Positions 21,823 through 34,900 of a DNA stretch of 64,000 nucleotides are shown here, piece by piece. Positions within the stretch are counted from its first letter, which is position 1, and every line of letters begins with the position of its first letter. This DNA is from Blastomussa wellsi (taxonomy: Eukaryota; Cnidaria; Anthozoa; Scleractinia; Plerogyridae). The DNA is taken from positions 24,472,307-24,536,306 of the forward strand of contig OX393566.1 in NCBI GenBank assembly GCA_947652115.1, in the 5' to 3' direction. Below the pieces are notes generated by a model. That model was not told the DNA's origin. It worked only from the letters and a program-made list of their open reading frames with translations, and did not search any database. The translations under genes and the position numbers were made by a program.

Positions 21823-24771
21823 TCAAGTGCCAGTCAGCCAATGAGAGTGACATGGGAAACACGTGCGAGCCAATACGGTAGAATTTTAATTTGTGATGGA
21901 GTGATGGTACAAATCAATTACTTTAGCAGGTTGCCAAATTCAGTCTAGTGAAGGAGAAAAAACAGTGGGATTCACGAAAAAATGGATGAATGGGGGCTGA
22001 CATAACGCTGAATACAACGTTGAAACCGCGTGGAAACTCATGCAAAGTTTTTAATTGCGTTGACAAACAAATACAAATTAAAATCGAGGACACATTGTTG
22101 CGGATACAAATGTTTCCCTGCTTTCCCGCGCGCGTAACATTGTTGCGGACACAAAATTTGTGTCCGAGACACAAAAAATGTTTCAGAAACATTTTGTGTC
22201 CGCAATAAATGTTTCCGTGTTTACGCGCGCAACAAGTCGTCATAAGCAACAGTGTGGCAACAATACTGACCTTATTCCAAAATGGCCGCTGATTTATGCA
22301 CATACAAATTGGCCCTTGTTCCCTCGTACAAGATAAAATATTCTTTTCATTTTTGAGCTTAAAAAAGAGGCAAGAAGGGTTAATTTGAATACCAACAAAA
22401 TAATATTTAGAGGACCGGTAGCCATTTTGGGATGAGGTGTCTGTGTCCTCGTTTGCCATCGCCTTTACGCAAATTAAACTTCCCTCGTGCATCCATACTG
22501 AACTTGTTAGTGCACACAAAAGGCATGGATCAATTGTTAATTAAAATGTTCTAGATTAGTCAAAACCGCGTAATTCTGAACAACTGAATACTGTCTGTGT
22601 ATAATAGTTTTGACCACCCCGGTTAGGAAAGTAAAGTGTAAAAGAAGTTGGTACTGGCGAAAAATGATTATTCCCTTTAATAGCAATACTGACTGCAAAT
22701 TAAAAATTTCATTTTATTCTTTGGAGGGCTGAAATAAGCAAACAATTTTAACAAAATTTTGGTGGACGAGGTTTAATTGCAATTGAGTTTTTCTTGCAAC
22801 CTGTCGGATTTGCTTATCCGCCAGCTGATGCTAAAATCTGATCTACTGAATTTCAGGATAACCATAAGTTTTTTAATCTTAGGCCTTGCCGTATTCTAGC
22901 CTTACTTAGTACTCGAGAACTATATAAAAATTGTAACGGACACAATGATTTAAGGCATTTGGGGTAGACATAGGGCATGTCTCGACATCTCTTTTAGCGA
23001 ATTCTGGATTGAACGCAATCGAAAAAAATTTACAAATTTTAGTAATTTCAGTCGTAAAATTCGCAATTTTAGTTAAATTTGTAGTTTCGTCGCGGGTCCT
23101 CCTTGAACGATCTTGACAGCTCCCGGTCGAGCTCAAAGTTACCGTTCCATTCACAACTGGTTCTAGTTCAGTTCAGCGGATTCTCGGAGGCGGGTCGACT
23201 GGAGAATGTAATCGGAAAATGTTGTTCCATTTTACAACAGTTGTTCTCGGTTGGTTCGACTGGTCGGACTTTGATAATGGAAAGCACCCGTGAACTCGCT
23301 TACGGAAGCCCAGCAAGTTAGTTGAGCGGTTACCCAGTTCACTTCAGGCGACACAGTTCGCTATCTTTCATTTTAGTCGTCTAGAATAACTCGTATAAAT
23401 ACAGCCACTAAGAACGCAATGCATTTTCGAGGGAAAACATTCCTCCCTGTGTTATTAAAATAACTGGTCATCCTTTCCAACCAGGTTAAAGGTATCCTTC
23501 TGGAAAAATAAAACAATGCTTTCCAAAAATTCAGGATTTTAAATGCGCAGAATAGTTTGAGTTGGAAGTAAAAAAATTTAGCGCTATTGTACTAGAACGC
23601 TGTTGTTAAGGAGATCAGTTCAACTGATACTTGCGGCGTCACATGAATAGGTTGGTTAATAGGTTGGTTTCATTGAAATCCGAATCATGTTAATTTAACG
23701 ATATAAAAAACGGAACGGGTGTTTATATGTCCGCCAAATATTTGATGAAGCATCTAATTTCGATCTCTCGGTTACTGACGACTGTTTAATTTGTAGCCGT
23801 TGTTGTACAACGTCACAAAACATCCCGGCTTGCCATCTTTAATGCAAATACCAAACCTCAATGTTTTCCCTTATACGGCTTTGTTTAATTAAAGGAAGAC
23901 AAAAAATAAATACAGAAAAGAAATAAAATAAACACAGAAAAACAAAACATGAATTATACCTAGGCTTCAAAACAACTTGAAATAATCTGGATTAACCGAA
24001 ACTTGCGGCAAACTCAGCACAAAATTAAATAGAAGGAAGATTTAAATATGGCTAGTCTGTAACACATACACCCTCAAAACTTTGATCTCAGTTTCAACGA
24101 ATTTAAATATAGATTAACTAAACCACTCTTTTATATTTGCATAATTTTATTTTTAACATTGAAACGTCCGGTTAATATATATAACAAAATAATTGGAATT
24201 GCTTTACTTTTTTATTTTTTTCACTTTTCGTCAAAACATTTCAAGAGAGGCATATTTTCTTTCCAAAAGGAGATAAAAGAAAACAATTTCCATATTATTT
24301 TCACAAGATCGCGTCGATTCGACCCCCAAAAGCGTTCTTTGTGAATGAATAATTTAATGTTTTCGACTCTGAAAATGAGAACATTTTGCTTTGTTTATGT
24401 CTGTGAAAAAATGTTTCATTCTTTGCAAATGTGCAACGCGCTTATGTGAGGCGAAATATCGATTCCGTTGTAGTAAAGAAAGAAATGAAAAGACAAAATG
24501 TAAAATAATATGCCCACTACTTGTCAGCTTGCCAATTTTGGTTTTCCACTTCAATTCAAGCATACCAAAATTTTAGCGAAATATCACTAATAGCGTAAAC
24601 CATTTGTGTTTCGCCTCAAAACCCGTTACGTACTTACGCTCAAAGTAGCCACAATTTCCTGCAAGATTTACAAAAATCGTCAATTGAAAATTACTTTACA
24701 TTTAAGCTGCAATGCTTTCTTCACGTCGTTCTATTTAAACTAATGAATACAAAAATCTTTGCGAAGACGGC
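21823..24771. other. Intergenic region between the BTB gene and CLIC
   Basis: No gene is supported. It contains the GGACACA foldback copy at 22085-22460. The remainder (22560-24770) is AT-rich, with short ORFs that show no family signal. Confidence 0.6.
22085..22460. mobile_element. Foldback element with GGACACA words, copy 2 (interrupted)
   Basis: Words GAGGACACATTGTTGCGG, GTGTCCGAGACACAAAAAATG and CATTTTGTGTCCGCAA repeat the design of 13014-13245. The right terminus GTGTCCTCGTTTGCCATCGCC is separated from its arm by about 180 bases (22255-22435) of unrelated sequence, suggesting an insertion into the element. Confidence 0.7.
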
Positions 24772-25576
24772 TTATCTTCGAGAATTAAACCCCAGTGAAT
24801 TTCCCATTTTTTTCTGCCACCCATCCCGAATGTCTTTCTTCACCGAATCGGTAAATGTATCTTTGAAAGGGCTCTGTTTGGAAGCTGCTTCCAAATATTC
24901 CATGACCGATTTGAAACCTTCTAATTCCAATCCTTTCAGTTTGCCGGCCTCCTTGACGTGCATTAGTTTGGGAAGCAGATTGCAGTCCGGTAATTTCAGT
25001 TTATCGCCGTGTAGAAACACCCCAGGACTTTTCTCGTCTAAAAACTCGTCCAGGTTGGAAAGTTCCTTGATAAGCGCGTCTTTAAGTTTATCGTGGCCTG
25101 CAGGGGCACTGTTTCGCATGAACAAGGCGAATTTTGAGTACAGATCCACTCCAGCCGTATTCGCTGGGTTCATCTTCTCTAAAGCTAGCTCCGGCTCAGG
25201 AAACGTTTCCTCCAAGTAATCCGCGATTGTGTTTGCATCTTCCATAGGCTCGAGATCTGCATGTTTAAGAACTGGTAGTTTCAATCTACCCTGCGTCTTT
25301 TGCTTGAATTCTTCCCACTTTTTGGGATCTCTTTTACTCGGATCTACGAATTCTTGCTTGAAATTGATCCCTTTTAGTCGCAAAATCATAAGAATTCGAT
25401 GACTTGAAGGGCAATCTCCCAGCTCCTTGTGTACTTTCAGATGGTCGTTGGAACCCTATACATGCAGAAAACAACATTTTAGCAACAGAACACCGCTTTT
25501 GCACGACAAAATTAAAAATTCGCATTTTCAAGAGTCTTATTTACTGTCGTACCTTAACAAAAACTTCCAAGGTCAT
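24772..25576 (-). CDS. CLIC: Chloride intracellular channel (CLIC)-like, GST-fold protein
   Basis: Two exons: 25553-25576 (MTLEVFVK) and 24772-25455, joined in phase 0, giving 235 residues, the usual CLIC core length. The N-terminal thioredoxin-like domain carries the redox motif CPSS (Cys23) followed by HRILMILRLKG. LPVLKHADLEPMEDANTIAD corresponds to the cis-Pro and glutathione-binding part. The all-helical C-terminal domain contains FLHGDKLKLPDCNLLPKL, a strong CLIC signature. CLICs are soluble glutathione-dependent oxidoreductases that can also insert into membranes as anion channels; which activity applies here is not decided by sequence. The start is chosen because MTLEVFVK matches the ELFVK-type beginning of the family and splices in frame. 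Confidence 0.92.
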
Positions 25577-28371
25577 TTTTGAGTATAACGAGTCCTTGAG
25601 CGGAAGAAATCGCTAGGTCGTGAAGAAACGAAGCTCTATTCGAGCTACAATTAAACCAAACTGTCAGCACACTTCACACCCCAGTAATCAACAAAATGAA
25701 AACCGAGCGCCAGTTCCTCGCGGAATATTTAAACAAAGCGCTGTCGCCAGTAACACCTGTCACTTTACCAAAATCAGTTTGTTTCCTTCTCGTCCCTGGG
25801 AATGAGGCTGGCCACATGCACTGCGCAAAAAGCCAAATATTCAGGCCAGAATCCACCGTAGGAAAAAAGATGGCGGCAGTACAGTTAACCACAATACCAT
25901 GCGACCCTAACACAGACCACAAGGTATATAGAAAGTTACAATTTCACGAAATTCGTTCTTGTAGTAACAATATTACTTTTGCCGAGTTTGAAGGTTTAGG
26001 TGCTTTTCTTTGTGTTTTTATACGCTCTTTTAGGGTTTTCACGCGCAAAGAATTATAGGTTAATGTACCAGTCGCCATCTTTTTGCATACGGTGTATTCG
26101 CTCGAATACGAGTCGGCACACGCCTCAAATACTGTAAAATATTCCGACGTATTCTCAACCTTGTCCCAGAGTCCACAGGATCACTCATGGTTTCTGGGAA
26201 ACCCTTATCCACTCTGGGGACGAGATTGACGTATTCTAGGACGCCTGATTCGAAAGACACCTGGGATATCCTATTAGAATCCGCCCTGTTTTTCCATATT
26301 CAAATTGAACACTCCAGGTGTGCATCACGTATTCAATATCGAATACATATATGCCTTATTAGACGTTTTGTTGTGCAGTATCGCTGAGTATTTTTACGAG
26401 TTGTGCTGTATTTTGACGAGCCCGTAGGGCGAGTCAAAATACAAACAACGAGTAATGAGTATGTCCGTGCGGGAGAATTATTAACCGGTTCTCTGGAGTA
26501 CAAATACCGCGTGATATTTCTACTCGTTTTGGGCGTTATTTGTACTCTACGAAGCATAGTTGGATAATACTCATGAATACTCCAGGGGCACTTCATATGT
26601 TCAAATCGAATATTCTTGCATACTCCAGGTGTACTTCACGTATTGCGTGCGCCTTGAATACTCTTGGATTCTGAGGCATCACAATGACATATTCGAGCTC
26701 CAGAATATTTTTCATTTGGCGCAGTGATGAAAGTGAGGCCTAAGAGCCTATTTGGTTGGAAGTGGAACAACAACCAATAGGCAAATTTCGACATTTTAAA
26801 AAATTCAGCCTAAAATAAGACGTCACAACGAGGCTCTGTGGAATAAGCTCCGCAAACTCTATATCTTATTGCCTGAGGCCTCGTGCTGAGGTCTATTGTT
26901 TTGGACTTCTACTAGCTACTCCCGTCCCGTATTTAGCGAGAACTGTTCAGGCTACTCGATTAGAACTCGCTATCCAAGCGTTTCATTTTGCTTACCCACG
27001 CATTTTAATGCGAGGAAGTTTCGGAATACACAAACGCTCAGATCTTTCCTGTTTTCGGAAAGATTATTGCCAATTATATTGCAGCGACACAGCATTTGGT
27101 TGCTCTTGGCCTCGCCTTTATGTATTTGACCTCCGGCCTACGGTGCAAGTCTCTAACCCTTGGGAATACCCACATATTAGCACTCGCACCGGTCCTGCAA
27201 AAAGCCCCGAAATGAAAGGCGACAACATTCGTAGTCAAAATCTTTGAGGAACGACAATATAATTCCAAACAATGTCATGAGAAATCATTTATTCAAGTGT
27301 TCGTAGACGTTTATAATTCCTGATTTTCTGTATTACAAACGTCTGGAAACCGAGACTGCTAAAAGTCGTCTAAAAAATCGAAGTCGTTAATAGGTAGTGG
27401 GTGCTAAATCATGGATCATTTTTAAAGTCCATTATCTTACAGGCATTTTCCTTGGCCTCTTCATATCGGGAAGAAGAATAAATTTACCAAGCTTGAACGA
27501 GAAAGGACTATGTGGACAGTGAAGGTGACAAGAGAATCATTTGTTCATTCATGTTTTATTACATAGGCAATCAAACAGAACATTTTCATATTACCAAACG
27601 TTATTAACAAGCTTACTCTATTCACTCTCGTGTATTCACGATCATTTGATCCTTTTAATTAACATTCTCCGGAACGATTTCCGTATCTGTTCATTAACTA
27701 CACATATACTGTAGTCTTTTTTTTTTTAAACCAGGCTATCAAAATTGCGTTCATCATTAAGCAAGGGACTTCTATATCTTTACATTACAAGGTGCAGTCA
27801 CACGAGGCATTTTTACGACGGTAAATGAGCCTTTTACCACGGGGAAACTGTATTTGGCGTGTGACCGACATTTCTTGGTCGAGATACGTTTCGCCGTGGT
27901 AAATTTCCATGGATACAAAGATCAAACGAAGCGCCCATGACATTTAACGTGGTAAGTAATCGTAGCAATGGTGTTTTGATGCCCAAGGTCTGAAAGAGCT
28001 AATCATGATGCTGCGTTTGACACCAACGATTCTTTTGCCTCAGCAGTCTTAATCGCGTACCACGGGAAATGCCATTTATAAAGGATAAATGTCCCCATCC
28101 GAATATTTGCATTGTGTCAGTGATTTTGACGACAAATGACTAACTTGAATGAAAATAGAATACTTATATTTCGGTATAAGCTAAACCGTCATCAGCTATC
28201 ATCAGACAAATGCCATTTACTGTGGTGTGTAATCGCCCCTTCAGGCTGTGGTATTCTTCCAATTCAGTTCGTTTAAATCTAGAATTATATAAGAATAAAT
28301 TGCGATGCTATGTTCATTTGATTTATTGTCTATCATGTTGAATGTTTTCTATCACACACATTGTTGTAGAC
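25577..28371. other. Intergenic region between CLIC and WASL
   Basis: It holds the dispersed repeat at 26097-26715, a small inverted segment near 26720-26890, and a sequence at 27795-28000 starting GCAGTCACACGAGGCATTTT that resembles the ends of word-type elements. No coding homology was found. Confidence 0.55.
26097..26715. repeat. Dispersed repeat with GAATACTCCAGG words, copy 2, carrying insertions
   Basis: Same segment order as 6838-7180, but interrupted twice. About 75 bases near 26155-26230 carry a piece of the CTCGTCCCCAGAG family. About 230 bases (26345-26575) begin TTATTAGACGTTTTGTTGT and carry the palindrome TATTTTGACGAGCCCGTAGG / complement. The second insert shares its first 60 bases with 44480-44540. 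Confidence 0.7.
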
Positions 28372-28916
28372 CTAATCCATCCACTCGTCGTCATCGTCCT
28401 CAAAATCAGAAGCGCTATCACTTTCACTTTCTGAAAATAAACAATACTAGTTATTACAAACGCATGCATGAGCAGTTAGTAAATCAGACTACGTTTCATG
28501 CGTTGCTTGCGTTTAGTGCTTAGCACAAAAGATCATCGGTGACAGAAGGCGCTTTTCGCTCACATACCTGACGAGTGAATGGCTTTTTCTCTTTGCTCCA
28601 ATGCCATTTGAAGAGCCCCTAAAATCCCCCCACCTCCACCCCCGATGGGAGGCTTGGAATTCCTTTGTGGGCCATCTTCCTCGGATACCTAACACGAAGA
28701 AAAAAACATTATGACATCCACAAAGGAAATCCTTAAGTGGCACTGACTTTTAGCTCTGTGGATAAAACCCTAGTTTGTGACTTCACCATTCAAAATGGAA
28801 GCTTTTCAGCGATAATTTCGCGTGATACTGTTTACCATGTGTAGGACGGTTTCAGTTTTCACCCTAGTGCATGACCATTCAAAGGAAACCTATTCAGCAG
28901 CAGAATAGAGGGGCTA

Positions 28917-28953
<37 letters not shown>

Positions 28954-31900
28954 GTATAACAGTATAATTTGGTTTTATCAACTGGGTTGATAATGTCAAT
29001 TGGCCACCGTAAAGAGATTCAATTGCTGACGTTTCGAGCGTTAGCCCTTCGTCGGAGCGGATTCGCCATTCAGCAGCACTTTCACGTGGTAATGTTTATT
29101 ATGCTATACAAGGTTGTTCTTAACCTAACTTTGAAGTCTGTGGATGAAACCCTAGTATGTGACCATTCAAAGGAAAGCTATTCAGCAGTACTTTGAGTAT
29201 TTACAAATTTGCAAGGTGGCAAGCAGAAAGACAAAAGAACACGATCTCCCTAGGTGAGCTAACCACCTAACCTGTCCCCAGGCTAAAACTTAAAACCAGA
29301 CCCAACCCGAGAAATAAAAGTGAAATAAAACTGCCAAGAATTGTCTACTGTCCTCACCTTCTTCAGTGTCTTGCCGCTCCTGATTTCACTCAGCAGGTTA
29401 CCCCGTTCATCAGAGCTGCTGGCCCTCCTTTCACTGGGTGTCACCTTCTTCAATGCAGCTCCCTGTTGAATCTGATCCAGCAGTGCTCCGCGACCAGTAC
29501 CGCTTTTGGCAATAGGAGGTGCAGGAAGAGGTCCACCCCTAAGCATGGGTGGAGGGGGTGGCCCAGGCATTCCACCAACTGGTGGGGGAGGGGGTGGAGC
29601 AGGCGGTGGAGGAACTCCAGCTGGAGGGGGAGGGGGTGCTCTAGACATGGGAGGGGGAGGAGGCATGGTTCCTCGTGAGGGAGGTGGGGGTGGAGGCCCG
29701 CCACGTAACGGGGGTGGTGGTGGTGGGGCACCTCCCAATCTTGCTGGGGGTGGTGGTGGGGCACCACGTGATGGTGGAGGTGGCGGCGGTGGTCCTCTTG
29801 ATTGGCCTCTAGATGGTGGTGGTGGTGCTAAAATAAAAGTTAAACAATTTGTCAAATAAGAAAGTTGCTGGAAATGAGAGTGATGGTCAATTTTTTGTTA
29901 ACCTTTCTGGTCATACTGAATGTAACTAGCAAACCTGCTATTTTAACACGGCATCAAGTAATCCATACATGGGCCTGGGATCGTCATGACGACTTCAACA
30001 CGGTCAAAGTGTGTAATTCAGCAAACCCGACTCAACTCGGGTTCGTGCATATTTATGAGGCTCGTATCTTAGCAACGCTCAATGCTTTACAAAACCGGTT
30101 TTGTTCGAGCCGAATGTTGAAAATGTAATATTTCTAGTAAAGCGTTCCTTAGCTTTACTTAGTATATGGTTTTCGAAGAATGAACTGAAATCGTTTATGT
30201 GACATTCTATTATTTAAGAAGTGTTTGGAAATACAGATGAGAGGCCAAAGTAAACACGAAAGATTTGTTGTCTGTGATTTTATCGCACCACGATCGATCC
30301 GCTTCGAGAACCCCCCAAGAGTTGAAGGATTGGAATTTACGCTTGTAAATTACCGTGTTTTTGCTTTTAATCCACAGGAAACAATTTAATTGCAAACAGT
30401 TAATTAATATCTAACCTACGTCTACTCAAATGTGAGCAATATCATTTTGCTCACCAAAGTTCTTATCCAAAGAAAGTTGCTTCTCTTCCTTATGTCAGAA
30501 CTGAACTGTTGTCCTTTTATTCAATAGCCAATGAGTGCATGAGAAATTTTACATTTTGTAAAGTTGCCAATTGCAACGTGATGTTCTGCAGATCACAGAC
30601 TATCCAAACTAGCAGCACGATCCCAGCCCCATGTATAGATTACTTGATGCCGTGTTAAAATAGCAGGTTTGCAAGTAACATTCAGTATGACCAGAAAGGT
30701 GAACAAATAATTATCTGCAGTCATCAGGTTTTAGGGACATCCCCACCAATGAGTTGAAACAGAACCTAAGTATATCATCAGTTGGAATGTCACTAGAAAG
30801 AGACTGAGCAAAAGGAAAGCCGACTGGAATTGTTTAATCAGCCTGTTTTTTTTTTCTTAACTTAAACCCTAGTATCTGTGTTCTTGATGATGATGAATTA
30901 TGATAATGATAATGACAACGGTAATTGTAATGGTGACGAAAATGACAACAATAACGATAATAACTATTATGATGATAATGATAATGATAACGACAGTGGT
31001 AACTGTTATGGTGATGATAACAATAACAATAATGATAACGATTATGATGATAACAATTTACATGTATTGTTACCTCCAAAAGATGGCACTTGAGGACTAC
31101 CAGTTCTTTCTAACTCGATTTCCCGTGTAACATTTTCAATGCCACCTCTCTTTTCAACAAAGTCATAAATGAAGTCCATTGTTTCTTTTGTTTGCATTTG
31201 GTCCTCAGTCACGCCGACCAGATGAAACAACTTCTTCCAGTTATCATCCATCTGCACATTATTGATCTACAAAATACAAAAAGAAACAAATTAAACAAAC
31301 AAAGAGTCATTTAACAGCGACAACAAGCTTTATTTCGAGATAGTTCGCAGCTCTCTAGAACCTATAACGCCTGCTTCACACTAGTGACATAAGGCCGACA
31401 TAACGACAAGGTCACGCAAATGCAAAAAGACCTCACACGTTTTATGCCACCAGTGTGAACAACAAAACATAATGACATAGAAAAAAGATTATTATTTAAT
31501 AACATAGTGACATAGTGACATAAAGCTGCATGAACATAACGACATAAGGAAAAGATTGATATTTTCTTTATGACGTTATGTCCATGCCGTTATGTCACTA
31601 GTATGAACCAGGCTTAATTTCATTGGATCTTAATAGCACGCAGCTCTATTGTGTTAGGACTAGGGTCCATTGTTACTGTTGCTTGTTTATCATTTTCAGT
31701 CAATACTGTGGGCCCTTGTCAAGAGCTGCGTACTGCCCCTTCATTTCCCCTTTGGTAAGATATATATTTTTATAAAATTATAAATTAAAAGAGTTAGGGG
31801 CCTGGCTAAAAAACGGCAGACAGACATGGAATAACACAAGTCCAACCACAAAATGAATTCTATGATGGCGACACATTTGAAACGCAAAGTAACGAAAAGT

Positions 31901-34900
31901 GTCAAAACCTTTTTAAAATGGTATTACATAAACAGTTTAACAAGTTCAAAGAGTTTTCAACCTATTTTCCAACTACCGGTATAAATAATAATAATAATAA
32001 TAATAACCACAACGTAACGATAAAAATAACAATAATGATGATAATAATAATAATAAACTTTATTTGAGTGTCACTGTAAATCACAAATGAAATAAAATGA
32101 AATTATATTACATTAAATCAAATCAAATGGTAATGTTGGTCTTTGTGGAGAGGGGAAAACCAGATGACCCAGAGAAAAACCTCTTGGAGCAGAGTAGCAA
32201 ACCAACAAACTCAGCCAACATATGATAGCTGGGCCGGGAATCGAGCCCGGGCCACAATGGTGCAGGGCAAGTGCTCTCACAACTGCACCAACCCTGCTTC
32301 CCCGCGCAGCCATTTCTTGCATTCACTTCAGATGGTTGGATAGCATTTTTGACACCTTTTTAATGGCTTTTGTTTGAACTTCAACTTCACGTTCCTCTCT
32401 TCTTGAACTTTAATTGGCCAGTTTAAACAGAATCCATCCAAAAGTTGTCAAAAGAAAATCAAAACTTGAATTATCGATCAGCCAAAAAGTGTTTTAGGTT
32501 TGCTTACATCAAATCCACCTTGTGGATCCCAGCCAATATGTCCAACATGCCTGTAAAACAAGTGAACAGATGGAATTACCACTCAACAAAAACTTGATCA
32601 TTGGATAATGAAATTCAAGAGTTTTCATTGGCTTAGTCATCATGGACTGGTAGATGTATATTTAACAATTATTCCACGAGCGCGCATTGGATATGAGATG
32701 GTAGATAGCAAACAAGGCGCGTAGCACGCATGGCATGCATGGCTATAACCATCTCATATCCAACAAGCACGAGTGGAATAATTGTTTTATTAAAAACGCC
32801 CAAAAACTATTGTACAAACAAAAAATGCATCTCTTTTACGAGTACACCTACCATATTTGTACCATATCTGGGATGCCAGTCAAAAAAATATCACAAATAT
32901 CTATCACAGGGTTACCCCCCCCCCCCCCCCCCAGCAGTAAATTTGTCGAAGCACATTTATACAACTTGGTGGAGGGAGGCACAATGAGAGTAAAATGCGA
33001 GTCTTGACAATGAATACAACTCGGCCATCTGATGCAGTATCCAGCATTTGCTAACCAACAGGCCACACCAAGCCTCCCACTGGATCTGTGATACATGTAC
33101 AGTGATTAAAACTATAACAGTCACAGATTATTCTGATTGGTTCTATCTTGGTGAGGATTTTGCCATACGGATCATTTCCATAGAAACGGTCCTAAGCTGC
33201 ATAGTTTTTCTTAAGTTGGATAATTTAAAATTTTCCATTAGAATTGTGGAAAGAAAACGTATATAAATACTCAAATTTTAAAAAGAATGGTTTTTAAAAT
33301 TGTGGTATGTAGCTTGTTCTTTCTGATTTGTTTGTGGTATCAAAAGAAATTACAATGGAAAACCTCTGAATTCAAGTAACCGAAATTCAAGTCTCTGCGT
33401 TTTTAACAAGCATACATGACCCAAGTGCCACATAATCAGCTACTCAGTACTAACAAAGCTTGCTCAAGCTGTACTGGGGAATATTGGCCCTCGGTCATTT
33501 TTGTACAGACCTTGCTGCACTCGGTCCATACTGCCACGACCTCAGGCCAATATTCCACAGTACGACCCTCAGTATTACAGTTGTATCTAACAATTAAAGA
33601 TAAACTTACTGGAAGTTCTCTGGTTTACCGATGTCATCTTTGGTGAGTCTTTTCCTTCCACCCTTCTTGTTGTTTGATCCACCACTCTTGCTTTCCTTTC
33701 TCTCTTTGCTCTTCCTCCTGTTCATAGAACTGCCTGTGCCATCCATAGACGAAAGGCTGGTCTGTGATGGTGAATGACTCACATTGCCAATGTTATCTGT
33801 GAAAAATTTATATGCATGAGGTCTATTTTTACCAAACATGTTAATTAGCATTTTCAGGAAATGGTCTCACCTTCAGCTATTTCAAACCACAACTTATTCA
33901 CATCAAACATCAGCCCTTAATGAAGTCCAAAATATTAAATGGACAGCAACCTTTTCAGCTGTAACTCCCACTTCTTTGAAGCTTGCTCCATTTCTTCCTC
34001 ACTCTAGACATCTTGAGAGCTGTCGAGTCTTTTGATAAATTTCACACTCACAATTTAATTCCATAGGTAATTCATTCTCCTTCAACGAAAGTGTAGATTC
34101 AGATGATTCTCTTTCTTGAATTTTGTCATTTCAATTTGCCGTTGAGACCAGAAGAAGACCCAAGAAACCGGACAACAAAAATGGCGGCCATTAAAATTTG
34201 AACACTCGTGCAAACAAGTCAGTCATCTGCTGTTTCTAACGACCGTTTATGACAGCTGGATGAATACAGAATAAAACAGAAAAGCCTATTGGTTCATAGC
34301 ATTTTCTTTGTCTCATAAACCAATGAAATTCATTGTTAGTTCAGTGATGAAATTTTGGCCAATCTGATCGGCCTCAGCGCATTTAGGTGTTGAATTGCGG
34401 GCCGATCTAATCAGCCGCCAGCGAATCTAGGGTTAAATAAAAATAACTAAACTACGTTCTCACCATTGGCCTGCAAAGAGTTTCTCTTTCCAATTTCCAC
34501 ATTGCCTCCCACAGCAGGTGGTGGAGGAGGTTGCTTGTTGTGTCTAGAAGCATTCTCTTTTCTTCTCTCTGCAAATAAGCCCAAGACAATGATCAGTTCA
34601 CTGCAAGGCAAGGCTCAACATACCTGGCAGAACATTGGTGTTTGCACTGGAAGGTCGGAAAAAAAATTAATTAACTGGACATTCTGTCATACAGACATTG
34701 GCAAATTTTGGTCAGCCATAGTCTGCCTATGATCTGACTATGGATAGAAATTATTTTGGGCTGGATCTTGGTCTTCCGATAGCTTCACCTTGAGACAAAC
34801 TTATTTACAAACGGTCCCATCCGCAGTATTCGGAATAGCAGGTGAAATGCGCCGGTTGCCGGCTTATTTTGACAACCCTGTATGATAATGAGTTTGGAAC

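Noticed and set aside
21514..21948. 144-residue plus-strand ORF
   Set aside because: It is antisense to the 5' part of the BTB-BACK-PHR gene.
24743..25219. 158-residue plus-strand ORF rich in Ser/Leu
   Set aside because: It is antisense to the CLIC exon 24772-25455.
29506..29859. Glycine-rich 117-residue plus-strand ORF
   Set aside because: It is the antisense of the polyproline exon of WASL.
30834..31130. Asn/Asp-, Ile/Met- and His/Tyr-rich ORFs on both strands
   Set aside because: They are translations of the GATAAT-type microsatellite.
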